A stretch of 54,530 nucleotides of DNA, from the NCBI GenBank assembly GCA_949295505.1, contig CASFLH010000084.1, forward strand, positions 1 to 54,530. Reading direction: 5' to 3'. This DNA comes from an uncultured Spirochaetales bacterium. Lineage in GTDB: Bacteria > Spirochaetota > Spirochaetia > Sphaerochaetales > Sphaerochaetaceae. The position numbers and the translations under genes were made by a program. Within the stretch, counting starts at the first letter, position 1. The number at the start of each line of letters is the position of its first letter. The notes under the pieces are model-generated. The model searched no databases and had not been told where the DNA came from. It worked only from the letters and a program-made list of their open reading frames with translations. This document shows, piece after piece, positions 23,730-32,185 of the stretch.

Positions 23730-24698
23730 TTGCGCTTTGTTCCGGTTCATTCGCTAGATGACATCTACTGGTACTCTTTCAATGATGAGCCGATAGCCAC
23801 AGGTAGCCCATATATAACGCCAAGGCTGTCGGATCCTGCTTTCCTGCTGCCTGATGAATCCCCGGATGCGCTCTGGCATCTTTTCGTGCATACATGGCGG
23901 GGTATCGAACATTACACATCCACATCCGGCCTTGAATGGAAGCATGAGCATCTGGTGTTCCTGAGAGCCAGTTCACCATTCATCTACAAGGAAGGCAGTG
24001 TCTATTACATGCTTTTCGAGACACACTCACGTTTGTCACGCTCCAAGGGGGAATCGTCTGATTCCTCCCGCATCATGCTCTCAAGCTCATCTGACTTGGC
24101 CCTGTGGTCCCAGCCGAGAAAGATTCTCGACAGCGCGGATGTACCTCACTCTTCATGGCGTGGAGGACGGCAGATGGTGTCAAGGCCGCAGCTTATACAG
24201 TGGGAGGGGCGTTATCGGCTTTATTTCGGAGCAGGAGAAGCTGTGATGTATGATAGCCGCGAGCGGACAGCTGCTTCTCTCATGGTGGCTGAGTCATATT
24301 ACATCGAAGGTCCGTATGATATAGCGGTTGCCCCTGTGATGAGCCCTGATCCCGATGGGAAATACATGAATCTTGCTGCCGGGTCCGTGCGTATCATTCC
24401 ATGCTCTGACGCCATAGCCGCTGTCTGCTGCACAAGGTTCTATGATGCGGTGGCGAGGAGATCCCGGTCAGTGATGCTTCTGTCACACAGTGCCGATGGC
24501 TTTTCCTTTGATGAGCCTGAGATAATGCAGACAACGCCTGATACAGGCTGGGCGTCCGGATACATCACTTCATGCGATCTGCGGTACAAGGAGAATGAGG
24601 AGACGTGGTACTGCTATTATTCAGCAGATGGTTATCCTGATTCACGTCTGCCGATCAGAAGAGAGTCACTTGGGCTTCTTTTAGGGAGGAAGAGATGA
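23730..24698 (+). CDS. Five-bladed beta-propeller glycosidase-like protein (GH32/43/68 fold)
   Basis: 322 residues from a TTG at 23730, the only sensible start. Repeated blocks such as DALWHLFVHTWRG, GSVYYMLFETHS, SRPQLIQWEGRYRLYFGAG and ETWYCYYSADG are the blade pattern of five-bladed propeller glycoside hydrolases, with a proline-rich SPFIYKEG segment. The protein has no signal peptide, so it would act on a sugar inside the cell. Substrate and exact family cannot be told from sequence alone. It overlaps the dipeptidase start (ATGA). Confidence 0.72.
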   Translation: MRFVPVHSLDDIYWYSFNDEPIATGSPYITPRLSDPAFLLPDESPDALWHLFVHTWRGIEHYTSTSGLEWKHEHLVFLRASSPFIYKEGSVYYMLFETHSRLSRSKGESSDSSRIMLSSSSDLALWSQPRKILDSADVPHSSWRGGRQMVSRPQLIQWEGRYRLYFGAGEAVMYDSRERTAASLMVAESYYIEGPYDIAVAPVMSPDPDGKYMNLAAGSVRIIPCSDAIAAVCCTRFYDAVARRSRSVMLLSHSADGFSFDEPEIMQTTPDTGWASGYITSCDLRYKENEETWYCYYSADGYPDSRLPIRRESLGLLLGRKR

Positions 24699-25657
24699 TA
24701 GATCTTCATTGCGATACAATCTGCTCTATCTGGAAATCCGATGGGGAGAAGAATCTTGTAGAGAACAACTTCAGCATCGACAGCAGGAAGCTGAGGGACG
24801 GCTCCGTCAGGGGACAGTGTTTCGCGCTTTTTACCCCGATGTATAACTATGTTCCGGAAAAACACAGGGATAAGACACCATGGGATATCATCTGCGATAT
24901 GCATCGGACATTCCTTAGCGAGATCAGCAGGGCCGGAATTCCTCAGATGCTGAAGGTTTCGGATCTGGCAGACGGCAATGTCCATGCAATCCTCACAACT
25001 GAGGAAGGGGCGTGTATCGAAGGGAATATTTCCAGGCTGTCCGTTCTCAGGGAATGGGGCGTTAAGATTTTCGGACTGACATGGAACTGGGAGAATGAGC
25101 TGGGGTATCCAAATTCAAAGGATCCGGAGCTCATGTCAAAAGGCCTTAAGGAAAAAGGTATCGAGGCGGTAGAGGAGTGCAGCAGGCTTGGTATTATCGT
25201 TGATGTGTCCCACCTGAGCGATAGAGGGTTCTGGGATGTCGCGGCTCACTCAAAGCTGCCATTCGTAGCGACTCATTCAAACTCCAGAAGCGTAACCGGC
25301 GTCACGCGCAATCTCACCGATGAGATGCTCTGCTGTATTGCGGACCATGGCGGTGTCGCCGGCCTCAATCTATGCCCCGCCTTCCTTCATGATGAGACTG
25401 CAGAGAGGGAAGAGGATTCAGAGAGCCGGATCGAGGATATGGTCAGACATGTTCTTCACGCGTACAGGACAGCAGGAGAGGATGTACTTGCCATCGGCAC
25501 TGATTTTGATGGGATAAAAGGAAAACTGGAGATTCCTTCGCCGGACAGATTCCATCTTCTTCATGATGCGCTTGAGAAAAATGGCATGAAGTCATCCGTT
25601 CTTGATAAAATGTGGTATAAGAATGCAGAGAGGGTTTTCCTCTCAGCGGAGGTTTGA
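24695..25657 (+). CDS. Membrane dipeptidase (peptidase family M19)
   Basis: 320 residues. Zinc-binding motifs of renal-dipeptidase-like M19 enzymes are all visible: DLHCDT at residues 3-8, TTEEGAC with the bridging glutamate (about 105), VDVSHLSDRGFWDV, ATHSNSRSV and, near the end, IGTDFDG. The enzyme hydrolyses dipeptides, including those with a D-residue. Despite the family name, no signal peptide or membrane helix is present, so it is probably cytosolic. It overlaps the previous gene by 4 bases and sits 1 base from the outer-membrane protein gene. Confidence 0.93.
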   Translation: MIDLHCDTICSIWKSDGEKNLVENNFSIDSRKLRDGSVRGQCFALFTPMYNYVPEKHRDKTPWDIICDMHRTFLSEISRAGIPQMLKVSDLADGNVHAILTTEEGACIEGNISRLSVLREWGVKIFGLTWNWENELGYPNSKDPELMSKGLKEKGIEAVEECSRLGIIVDVSHLSDRGFWDVAAHSKLPFVATHSNSRSVTGVTRNLTDEMLCCIADHGGVAGLNLCPAFLHDETAEREEDSESRIEDMVRHVLHAYRTAGEDVLAIGTDFDGIKGKLEIPSPDRFHLLHDALEKNGMKSSVLDKMWYKNAERVFLSAEV

Positions 25658-25658
25658 T

Positions 25659-26147
25659 ATGAAACGTATTCTTGCTTTGCTTCTTGTTGCTGTGGTCGCA
25701 GCTGGTGCTGTTTTCGCGAGCGTTGATCTGAAACTGGCTCTTGGAGGACAGTCCAACGGCAATATCGAGATATCGGACAGGAGCACTCAGTTCGATTTCA
25801 CGGTCGATGCCGAACTGGATATGGATTTCAATCGCGGACATGGAATGCTTGTTGGCCTTGTGCTGACAAAGAGCGATATTGCCATGAGTGTCGGATATGC
25901 CTATCAGACAGACATCAGCTCATCCTGTGATTTCATCCTCGGAGCCGGCGCAACTGTCGTGATAAAAGATCCTGTTGAGCTGAACTATTTCGTGACAGCT
26001 GACTTTGACTTCCATGTCACCCAGGATATGTTTGTCAGACTTGGAACCGGTATGCTGCTGAATCTTGGCGCTCTCAATGATAACTATGGAAAGAACTGGG
26101 CTATCACGATTCCTCTTCCATCACTGGCTATCGGCTGGCATTTCTAA
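25659..26147 (+). CDS. Small outer-membrane beta-barrel protein
   Basis: 162 residues from ATG 25659, preceded by GCGGAGG. A standard signal peptide (MKRILALLLVAVVAAGAVFA) leads to a mature part of alternating hydrophobic beta-strands (FDFTVDAELDMDF, AMSVGYAYQT, YFVTADFDFHV) that ends in IGWHF. A terminal phenylalanine after alternating hydrophobics is the outer-membrane insertion signal of beta-barrels. I expect an eight-strand barrel. The function is unknown. It is last in the nif3-lspA operon. Confidence 0.8.
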   Translation: MKRILALLLVAVVAAGAVFASVDLKLALGGQSNGNIEISDRSTQFDFTVDAELDMDFNRGHGMLVGLVLTKSDIAMSVGYAYQTDISSSCDFILGAGATVVIKDPVELNYFVTADFDFHVTQDMFVRLGTGMLLNLGALNDNYGKNWAITIPLPSLAIGWHF

Positions 26148-26152
26148 TACAA

Positions 26153-26205
26153 GCATCGGAATATCTTAATTGCATTAATTTCCCAATGCTGGTATATTCC
26201 GATGC
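26153..26205. repeat. Perfect 12-bp inverted repeat around the tRNA-Ala(CGC) promoter
   Basis: GCATCGGAATAT (26153-26164) and ATATTCCGATGC (26194-26205) are perfect inverted repeats 29 bases apart. The right arm covers the -10 element and start site of the tRNA promoter, and the left arm lies between the outer-membrane-protein stop and the -35. No U-run follows, so it is an unlikely terminator. Confidence 0.6.
26170..26198 (+). promoter_or_regulatory. tRNA-Ala(CGC) promoter
   Basis: TTGCAT (26170-26175) and TATATT (26193-26198) are 17 bases apart and end 13 bases before the tRNA. Confidence 0.65.
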
Positions 26206-26211
26206 AGCAAT

Positions 26212-26284
26212 GGGGCCGTAGCTCATCTGGTAGAGCGTCAGGTTCGCAATCTGAAAGTGGCGAGTTCGAGTCTCGTCGGCTCCA
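26212..26284 (+). tRNA. tRNA-Ala (anticodon CGC)
   Basis: 73 bases fold into a full cloverleaf: acceptor GGGGCCG/CGGCTCC with discriminator A, D-stem GCTC/GAGC, anticodon stem TCAGG/TCTGA around the loop TTCGCAA, and T-arm GCGAG-TTCGAGT-CTCGT. The anticodon CGC reads GCG. The acceptor stem has the G3-U70 pair that defines alanine tRNAs. CCA is not encoded. Confidence 0.95.
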
Positions 26285-26733
26285 AATGATTTAATGTTTG
26301 TGGTGTTGAGCGACAACTCTTCTCGTTACAATCGAAGGTTTTGAGGACGGGAAGAGTTTATTTTGACTCTGAAATCGACAACTTTCTCGTTATCATTGCG
26401 TTTGATATACAACTTTCTCGTTATCATTTCTCGATTCCCGTCTGTATGTTGAGGATTAACGATGGATTGCAGGATGATACCTAAGGACTGAAGTGAAGGT
26501 TTGGGGCTATAGGAGTGTAAAATGGAAGGGTTTCTTCCTTGTTTATGTTGGTTTTGCAAATTAAACATTACAGGATGAAACCCTTTCTTGTCTCTATATG
26601 TTATTGTCTGTGCTTACCTCTCTCCCCACATATTTCTGTATAGAGCCATTGAATCGGAAGTGGCCGCAAAATATCAGACGATATCAGGATTACTAACGCG
26701 AATTGCTGATGGGATTTTGCCTTGTAAATGAAA
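26285..26733. other. Accessory intergenic region between two tRNA-Ala genes
   Basis: About 450 AT-rich bases with no convincing full gene. It has three direct repeats resembling IS ends (26313-26428), a small open frame with a ribosome-binding site (26522-26578) covered by an inverted repeat AAGGGTTTC/GAAACCCTT (26526-26585), and nothing recognisable from 26590 to 26730. An 80-codon minus-strand frame (26326-26568) spans the repeats but has no coding character. The whole looks like a decayed insertion. Confidence 0.5.
26313..26428. repeat. Three direct repeats, possible remnant of an IS21-type end
   Basis: ACAACTTTCTCGTTATCATT occurs twice exactly (26378-26397 and 26409-26428, period 31), and a third, imperfect copy (ACAACTCTTCTCGTTACAAT) is at 26313-26332. 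Several tandem ~20-base repeats near a terminus are typical of IS21-family elements, where the transposase binds. No transposase gene remains, and the family is a guess from layout. Confidence 0.45.
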
Positions 26734-26758
26734 CAACTCCCTGTTTGTTAGGGAGTTG
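26734..26758 (-). terminator. Terminator of tRNA-Ala(GGC)
   Basis: A perfect 9-bp stem CAACTCCCT/AGGGAGTTG with a 7-base loop is followed on the minus strand by TTTCATTT, 8 bases past the tRNA end. Confidence 0.8.
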
Positions 26759-26765
26759 CGAGTAG

Positions 26766-26839
26766 TGGAGATGATCGGAATCGAACCGACTACCTATTGA
26801 ATGCCATTCAATCGCTCTAGCCAAGTGAGCTACATCCCC
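26766..26839 (-). tRNA. tRNA-Ala (anticodon GGC)
   Basis: 74 bases on the minus strand form a full cloverleaf: acceptor GGGGATG/CATCTCC with discriminator A, D-stem GCTC/GAGC, anticodon stem ATTGA/TCAAT around ATGGCAT, T-arm GTCGG-TTCGATT-CCGAT. The anticodon GGC reads GCC and GCU. The alanine-specific G3-U70 pair is present. No CCA is encoded. Confidence 0.95.
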
Positions 26840-26853
26840 GAAAACTGAAAGAG

Positions 26854-26882
26854 ACTATATCAAGAAGAAAGAATAATTTCAA
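26854..26882 (-). promoter_or_regulatory. tRNA-Ala(GGC) promoter
   Basis: On the minus strand TTGAAA (26877-26882) and TATAGT (26854-26859) are 17 bases apart and end 14 bases before the tRNA. Confidence 0.7.
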
Positions 26883-26960
26883 CTCTGGCTTTCTTATGTA
26901 TTGCAACAGGGGGATTTCACCGGTATTCTTCTCTCAATATTTCAGAAATAAGGCAGGGCA

Positions 26961-27983
26961 ATGATGGATAAGAAGATCAAGGTTGCTGTCATCGGGGCTA
27001 CGGGAGCTGTAGGACAGGTATTCATGTGGATGCTTTCCGATCATCCGTGGTTCGAGCTTAGTTATGTTACTGCGTCGGCGGCGAGGGTAGGCCAGAAATA
27101 TGGCGCTACAGCTCACTGGGTCATGCCTTTTGAGATGCCCGAATCCATTAAGGATATCGAGGTGAAGGAATTCAATCTTCCTGAAATGACAAAGGCTGGT
27201 GTCCGCATCGTGTTCTCCGCTCTTCCTGCTGCTGTCGCAAGAGAAGCAGAACCTCAGCTCAGGGCAGAAGGCTTCTATGTTTTCTCCAATGCAGCTGCCA
27301 TGCGCTATGATTCGGATGTTCCTATTCTTATTCCGGAGACGAATCTTGAGCAGCTTGATCTCATCAGGGAGCAGGGATACCCGCAGACAGGTTTCTGTGT
27401 GACCAATGCCAATTGTGTGACCACAGGTCTTGCAATGGCGCTTGCCCCGCTCAGGAAATATGGCATCAAGACGATTACGATAAACAGCTATCAGAGTGTT
27501 TCCGGTGCAGGTTATCCAGGTCTTTCCTCATTTGATATCACAGATAACTGCATTCCGTACATCGGAGGCGAGGAAGAGAAAATCGAGAAGGAAGTGAAGA
27601 AAATCCTCTCAATCGATCCTGATGTCTATGCATATACGGTACGTGTACCAGTCATGTTCGGGCATCTTGAGACAGTCTGGCTGGATCTCGAGAAAGATGT
27701 GGAGCCAGAGGACATCATCAGGGACTGGGCTGAGTTCAGGGAAGCTTCTGATCTCCCGTCGTCTCCAGAGCAGCCGGTCGTCTATTCCGATGCTCCGACT
27801 TTCCCCCAGCCGAAGTACGCCTTCTGGGGTAATCCGAAGGGAATGGTTGTTTACACAGGGCGCCTTAAGAAGAAGAACGGCAAGATCGGATTCGTGCTTC
27901 TTGTGAATAACATCGTAAAGGGAGCTGCCGGCGGTTCAATCCAGAACGCAGAGGCTTTTGTTTCCCGCTATGGAATCAGGTAA
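26961..27983 (+). CDS. asd: Aspartate-semialdehyde dehydrogenase
   Basis: 340 residues from ATG 26961; ATG 26964 is equally possible. AAGGCAGGG lies upstream. The NADP-binding start KVAVIGATGAVGQVFMWML is followed by SNAAAMRYDSDVPILIPETN and the catalytic cysteine in TNANCVTTGLAMALAPL (about residue 150). These blocks resemble the archaeal/fungal branch of the family rather than the enterobacterial one. It reduces aspartyl phosphate to aspartate semialdehyde, the entry to lysine (and diaminopimelate), threonine and methionine. It is a single-gene unit with a terminator. Confidence 0.94.
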   Translation: MMDKKIKVAVIGATGAVGQVFMWMLSDHPWFELSYVTASAARVGQKYGATAHWVMPFEMPESIKDIEVKEFNLPEMTKAGVRIVFSALPAAVAREAEPQLRAEGFYVFSNAAAMRYDSDVPILIPETNLEQLDLIREQGYPQTGFCVTNANCVTTGLAMALAPLRKYGIKTITINSYQSVSGAGYPGLSSFDITDNCIPYIGGEEEKIEKEVKKILSIDPDVYAYTVRVPVMFGHLETVWLDLEKDVEPEDIIRDWAEFREASDLPSSPEQPVVYSDAPTFPQPKYAFWGNPKGMVVYTGRLKKKNGKIGFVLLVNNIVKGAAGGSIQNAEAFVSRYGIR

Positions 27984-28001
27984 GATTCCAGATAAACGCA
28001 G

Positions 28002-28026
28002 AGCCCGCGCCGAGAGTGCGGGCTTT
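28002..28026 (+). terminator. Terminator of asd, shared with the convergent gene
   Basis: AGCCCGC (28002-28008) / GCGGGCT (28018-28024) form a GC-rich stem followed by TTTG on the + strand. On the other strand it lies just past the U32 peptidase stop and could serve it too, though with fewer U residues. Confidence 0.65.
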
Positions 28027-28029
28027 GTA

Positions 28030-30087
28030 TCAAGTGGCTGTCCACCTTCTGGGCATTCTCCCTTCTTCTCTTACAATCGTCATGCAGTTGTCAGCATAGA
28101 CAGCATATCTCCTTCCATTCTGTTCCGCGTGGAAGGTATTATGCCTTGTACAGCTTTCGCATGAGAGCCCGAGTCCGTCATGCCGATAACATGCACGCGA
28201 TATGAAAATCGGCGGCTGGTAATCACTGGCGACAGTTGGTCTGAATGGCCATGGCTCTGTAAAGCTTTCCCTCTCAATCCACAGATATCCTCCGATAAGT
28301 GATGGGACCATTTCCTTGAGCAGCTTGGCCGCTTCCCTGTTGGGAAGATAGAGATATATATCGGCAAAATACCTGTATTCAGGGTGCTTTTCAGCAAAGA
28401 TGATGTCTCCGATATTATTAAGTCCTATGACAGGATTATGAAGAGTCCTGAGTTTTTCCTCCATCCTGCAGAACACCATTTCCTCATCATAGCGCACGGC
28501 TGGGAAGGATATATATGTGCATCCGTCTATCTCAATGCCTTCCATGTTCCATGGCGTTCTCTCGCCATCAAGGCGGCTTCGCTTCGGAAGCATGATGGAT
28601 TCAGCGCTGTCAGCATGGGCAGTGTAATGCCTCTCATCCGCCGCCGCAGCAGAAAGCTTCTCAAGGAAATCTCTTCTCGCCTTCTTCAGCATGGAAGGGT
28701 TTATGTAGCATTGGCCTATACTGTTGATGATATCAATAGGGGAAAGCGCGACAGGAGAAGATCCTGACTGGGAGAAAATGGTCCTGATAGCCTCGTCGGG
28801 ACTGTTTTCCGAATCCTCTGCCTGGATGCTGTATTCCTCCCTTATTCCGCCGGCTTCTGCTGTGATGGCCTCTCTGGTCACCGTAATCGCTGCCCTGAAG
28901 TTTTTCTTCATCAGCGGCAGTTCTGATGAGGAAATTGACTTCATGTTCAGGGCGCTGTCCGAAATCATGTAAAGCGGTGTTCCCGCAGGGATTCTCTCCT
29001 CATCAGGAAGAACCAGGATTGACCTGTTGCCGAGTGTTTCCCCGACTTTGGCTGAGAACCTGTATGGTTCAAGAAGCCCCTTGTCCGGCAGCAGCACCAA
29101 AAGGCCGTCATATGCCTTGATCTTCCGTTCTGATTCGACAAGAATCTTCCTCCCTCTCTGGTCAAGGACACGTCCGATTCTCTCTCCCCGATGTCCAGGG
29201 AACGGGCCTGTCGTCATTGTTTCATGTCCTCTCTGGAGAGGCTGCAGGAACCCAGGGCCTGCCTTGCGCTGGAATGACACTGCAACGGCATGTCTGTATG
29301 GTTCGGGATCCTTTCCATCAATGATGGCCCTATAATAACGTGTCACCGCATCGACATATTCCGGTCCTTTCAGCCTTCCTTCCACCTTCAGGCTGTCAAT
29401 CCCGATTTCCATCAGCTTCCTGACAAGCATGCCGGCATCGAGATCCTCAAGAGAGAAGGGATAGTACCTTTTTCCTGTTTCCTCGTCGCGGAACCAGGAC
29501 CGGCAGATCTGGGCACAGCTTCCTTCATTTGCAGAGCGCCCAGTGATGCAGTGCGAGGCCATGCAGAGGCCGGAAAAACCATAGCAGAGGGCACCATGGA
29601 TGAAAACCTTCAGCTCCACATCTGGACAGGCCTTCCTGATACGTGCGATTTCCTCGAGATTCAGCTCCCTTGATAACACAACCCTCTCGAACCCAAGCTT
29701 CTGCAGGGCCTTAACCCCTGATACCGTGTGCACGGCAAGCTGCGTGGAGCCATGGAGAGGAATGGACGGGAAATCATTCCTGACGATTCTGGCAACGCCC
29801 ATATCCTGGACTATGAGCCCGTCGCAGCCATAGCGGTCAATGATCTTCAGCGTTTCATAAAGTCTTTCCAGATCATTGTCGTCTATCAGGGTGTTGACTG
29901 TTATGTATATGCGTTTCTCATTCTCAAGGGAGTATCTGCGTATGCGGGAGAGATCCTCTTCAGAGAAGTTCCCGGCACCTTTGCGTGCGGAAAAGTCCTT
30001 CATTCCGAAATATACGGCATCGGCTCCTGCCCGGAAAGCGGCGATTGCTTCCTTGATTGTTCCTGCAGGAAGAGCTAGTTCTATCAT
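28030..30087 (-). CDS. U32-family peptidase-like protein (RlhA/TrhP type)
   Basis: 685 residues from ATG 30087 (MIELALPAGTIKEAIAAFRAGADAVYFGM). A frame extends 37 residues upstream, but the family start and the -10 element favour 30087. Signature: DVELKVFIHGALCYGFSGLCMASHCITGRSANEGSCAQICR (shown here in its parts HGALCY, GRSANEG and CAQICR), with cysteines that in this family hold an iron-sulphur cluster. Relatives hydroxylate tRNA uridine or 23S rRNA C2501. The C-terminal half ends in a cysteine cluster, CRHDGLGLSCESCTRH. Confidence 0.88.
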   Translation of the reverse strand: MIELALPAGTIKEAIAAFRAGADAVYFGMKDFSARKGAGNFSEEDLSRIRRYSLENEKRIYITVNTLIDDNDLERLYETLKIIDRYGCDGLIVQDMGVARIVRNDFPSIPLHGSTQLAVHTVSGVKALQKLGFERVVLSRELNLEEIARIRKACPDVELKVFIHGALCYGFSGLCMASHCITGRSANEGSCAQICRSWFRDEETGKRYYPFSLEDLDAGMLVRKLMEIGIDSLKVEGRLKGPEYVDAVTRYYRAIIDGKDPEPYRHAVAVSFQRKAGPGFLQPLQRGHETMTTGPFPGHRGERIGRVLDQRGRKILVESERKIKAYDGLLVLLPDKGLLEPYRFSAKVGETLGNRSILVLPDEERIPAGTPLYMISDSALNMKSISSSELPLMKKNFRAAITVTREAITAEAGGIREEYSIQAEDSENSPDEAIRTIFSQSGSSPVALSPIDIINSIGQCYINPSMLKKARRDFLEKLSAAAADERHYTAHADSAESIMLPKRSRLDGERTPWNMEGIEIDGCTYISFPAVRYDEEMVFCRMEEKLRTLHNPVIGLNNIGDIIFAEKHPEYRYFADIYLYLPNREAAKLLKEMVPSLIGGYLWIERESFTEPWPFRPTVASDYQPPIFISRACYRHDGLGLSCESCTRHNTFHAEQNGRRYAVYADNCMTIVREEGRMPRRWTAT

Positions 30088-30093
30088 GCTCTG

Positions 30094-30099
30094 AGTGTA
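30094..30099 (-). promoter_or_regulatory. -10 element of a leaderless-type promoter (U32 gene)
   Basis: On the minus strand TACACT lies 6 bases before the ATG at 30087. No ribosome-binding site is seen; a weak -35, TGGAAG, is 17 bases further up. Confidence 0.45.
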
Positions 30100-30192
30100 C
30101 CTGTATGGCGTGAAGTCTTCCAGCCCCATCATCTTGAGATTCCTCCGTGCAGTATCTGGATGATTGAGACCATGCTGATTGCAATTGCTTGC

Positions 30193-30221
30193 TTGCAAAA
30201 CACCCTGATAGTAATTATTCT
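30193..30221 (+). promoter_or_regulatory. pckG promoter
   Basis: TTGCAA (30193-30198) and TATTCT (30216-30221) are 17 bases apart, giving a leader of about 50 bases with a strong AAGGAG site. The palindrome GCAATTGC sits just upstream of the -35 and could be an operator. Confidence 0.5.
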
Positions 30222-30278
30222 TTCAGATAGCATATAACTGCCTTACCGCAGATATGAAATAAGGATAAGGAGAAACCT

Positions 30279-32108
30279 ATGACAGTTAATGATCTCAAGC
30301 ATTCCAAGCTTGTCCAGTGGGTCAATGAGGTGGCTGCTCTCACAACACCTGACAACATCGTTGTATGCGATGGTTCAAAGGAACAGTATGACCAGCTTAT
30401 TGAACTTCAGGTAGAGCAGAAGCTCTGTGTTCGTCTCAACCCAGAGAAGAAGCCAGGCTGCGTGCTTTTCCACTCGGATCCTTCCGATGTAGCACGTGTT
30501 GAGAAGAGAACCTTCATCGCAGCAGAGAAGGAGGAGGACGCTGGCCCTACAAACAACTGGATCGATCCGAAGGAGCTCAAGAAGACAATGACGGATCTCT
30601 ATCGCGGATGTATGAAGGGAAGGACCATGTATGTCATTCCGTTCTCTATGGGTCCGCTCGGATCTCCGATGTCAAAGCTTGGTGTTGAGCTTACAGATAG
30701 CGCATATGTTGTCTGCAACATGATGATTATGACAAGAGTCGGAAAGAAGGTTCTTGAAGAGCTCGGAACAGACGGATACTACGTACCATGTCTCCATTCC
30801 GTAGGCAAGCCGCTTCAGGCTGGTGAGTCCGACAATGGCCAGTGGCCATGCGCTCCGATGGAGCACAAGTATATTTCCCAGTTCCCAGAGACAAGAGAAA
30901 TCTGGTCCTATGGCTCTGGATACGGCGGAAACGCTCTTCTTGGAAAGAAGTGCTTCGCTCTCCGCATTGCTTCTGTCCTCGCACGTGATGAGGGCTGGCT
31001 CGCAGAGCATATGCTCATCCTCAAGGTTACAAACCCGGAGGGCAAGGTACGCTATGTGACAGGCGCATTCCCGTCAGCATGCGGCAAGACAAACCTCGCT
31101 ATGCTTATCCCGACCATCCCAGGCTGGAAGGTTGAGACAATCGGCGATGATATCGCATGGATGAAGCCAGGCAAGGATGGCAGGCTCTATGCTATCAACC
31201 CGGAGGCAGGTTTCTTCGGTGTTGCTCCTGGAACATCCGCAAAGTCCAACTACAATGCTCTCATGGCAGCATCCAAGAACACCATCTTCACCAACGTCGC
31301 TCTTACAGAGGACAAGGACGTATGGTGGGAGGGAATCGGATACGATGCTCCTGGCAAGCTTGTTGACTGGCACGGAAACGAGTGGGTACAGAACAAGGAA
31401 GATAAGTCCCAGGCTCCTGCTGCTCACCCGAATTCAAGATTCACAGCACCTGCAGCACAGTGCCCATGCATTGCACCAGAGTGGGAAGATCCTGCTGGAG
31501 TACCTATCTCCGCAATCCTCTTCGGTGGAAGAAGACCTTCTACTATTCCTCTCGTGCACATGTCACGCAACTGGAATCATGGTGTGTTCCTTGGATCCAT
31601 CGTTGGTTCCGAGGTTACAGCAGCTACACTCGACGTCAAGGCTGGAACAATCAGAAGAGACCCGTTCGCTATGCTTCCGTTCTGCGGATACAACATGGGT
31701 GACTACTTCCAGCACTGGATTGATGTGGGCGCAGCCGCACCTAGCCAGGATGTCCTTCCGAAGATCTTCTACGTCAACTGGTTCCGCAAGGACGCAGAAG
31801 GCCACTTCATCTGGCCGGGCTATGGTGACAACAGCCGTGTCCTCAAGTGGATCTTCGAGTGCTGTGATGGAACAGCAAAGACAGTCGACACTCCGATTGG
31901 AATCATGCCGACAGTCGATGCAATCGACAGGCCGGAAGGTGTTTCCGAGGCTGATATGGCTGAGCTCCTCAAGGTTGATACAGAGGGCTGGCTGAGAGAG
32001 GTCGAGGACATCAGGACAAATCATTATCCGAAGTTCGGCAAGCACCTCCCGAAGGAGCTTTCCGACATGCTCGATACGCTTGAGGCAAACCTCAAGGCAG
32101 CAAAGTGA
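30279..32108 (+). CDS. pckG: Phosphoenolpyruvate carboxykinase (GTP)
   Basis: 609 residues, full length for the GTP-dependent family, which is unrelated in detail to the ATP enzyme. Visible are the P-loop with the reactive cysteine [13 protein letters not shown] (about residues 267-279), the metal site around [21 protein letters not shown], and [17 protein letters not shown]. It interconverts oxaloacetate and phosphoenolpyruvate with GTP/GDP; in fermentative gut bacteria it often runs in the carboxylating direction towards succinate. AAGGAG precedes the ATG. A strong terminator follows, so it is transcribed alone. Confidence 0.97.
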   Translation: MTVNDLKHSKLVQWVNEVAALTTPDNIVVCDGSKEQYDQLIELQVEQKLCVRLNPEKKPGCVLFHSDPSDVARVEKRTFIAAEKEEDAGPTNNWIDPKELKKTMTDLYRGCMKGRTMYVIPFSMGPLGSPMSKLGVELTDSAYVVCNMMIMTRVGKKVLEELGTDGYYVPCLHSVGKPLQAGESDNGQWPCAPMEHKYISQFPETREIWSYGSGYGGNALLGKKCFALRIASVLARDEGWLAEHMLILKVTNPEGKVRYVTGAFPSACGKTNLAMLIPTIPGWKVETIGDDIAWMKPGKDGRLYAINPEAGFFGVAPGTSAKSNYNALMAASKNTIFTNVALTEDKDVWWEGIGYDAPGKLVDWHGNEWVQNKEDKSQAPAAHPNSRFTAPAAQCPCIAPEWEDPAGVPISAILFGGRRPSTIPLVHMSRNWNHGVFLGSIVGSEVTAATLDVKAGTIRRDPFAMLPFCGYNMGDYFQHWIDVGAAAPSQDVLPKIFYVNWFRKDAEGHFIWPGYGDNSRVLKWIFECCDGTAKTVDTPIGIMPTVDAIDRPEGVSEADMAELLKVDTEGWLREVEDIRTNHYPKFGKHLPKELSDMLDTLEANLKAAK

Positions 32109-32132
32109 GCTGAATAGAGAGACATTCTCTGT

Positions 32133-32160
32133 AGCCCTGGATCAGTCCAGGGCTTTCTTT
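32133..32160 (+). terminator. pckG terminator
   Basis: AGCCCTGG (32133-32140) / CCAGGGCT (32147-32154) is a perfect 8-bp stem with a 6-base loop, followed by TTCTTTATT. Confidence 0.9.
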
Positions 32161-32173
32161 ATTGCCTTTGTGC

Positions 32174-32179
32174 TAAGAT
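32174..32179 (+). promoter_or_regulatory. -10 element of a leaderless-type promoter (WYL regulator)
   Basis: TAAGAT is 6 bases before the ATG at 32186, with no ribosome-binding site. No clear -35 is seen, as that area is the pckG terminator. Confidence 0.45.
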
Positions 32180-32185
32180 AATCCC

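Noticed and set aside
26313-26428. CRISPR array
   Set aside because: Only two exact repeats with an 11-base gap, a third degenerate copy at different spacing and no cas genes; this does not fit an array.
26326-26568. 80-codon minus-strand frame between the tRNA genes
   Set aside because: It has no ribosome-binding site and no recognisable domain, and its residues mostly translate the direct repeats; better seen as decayed IS sequence.
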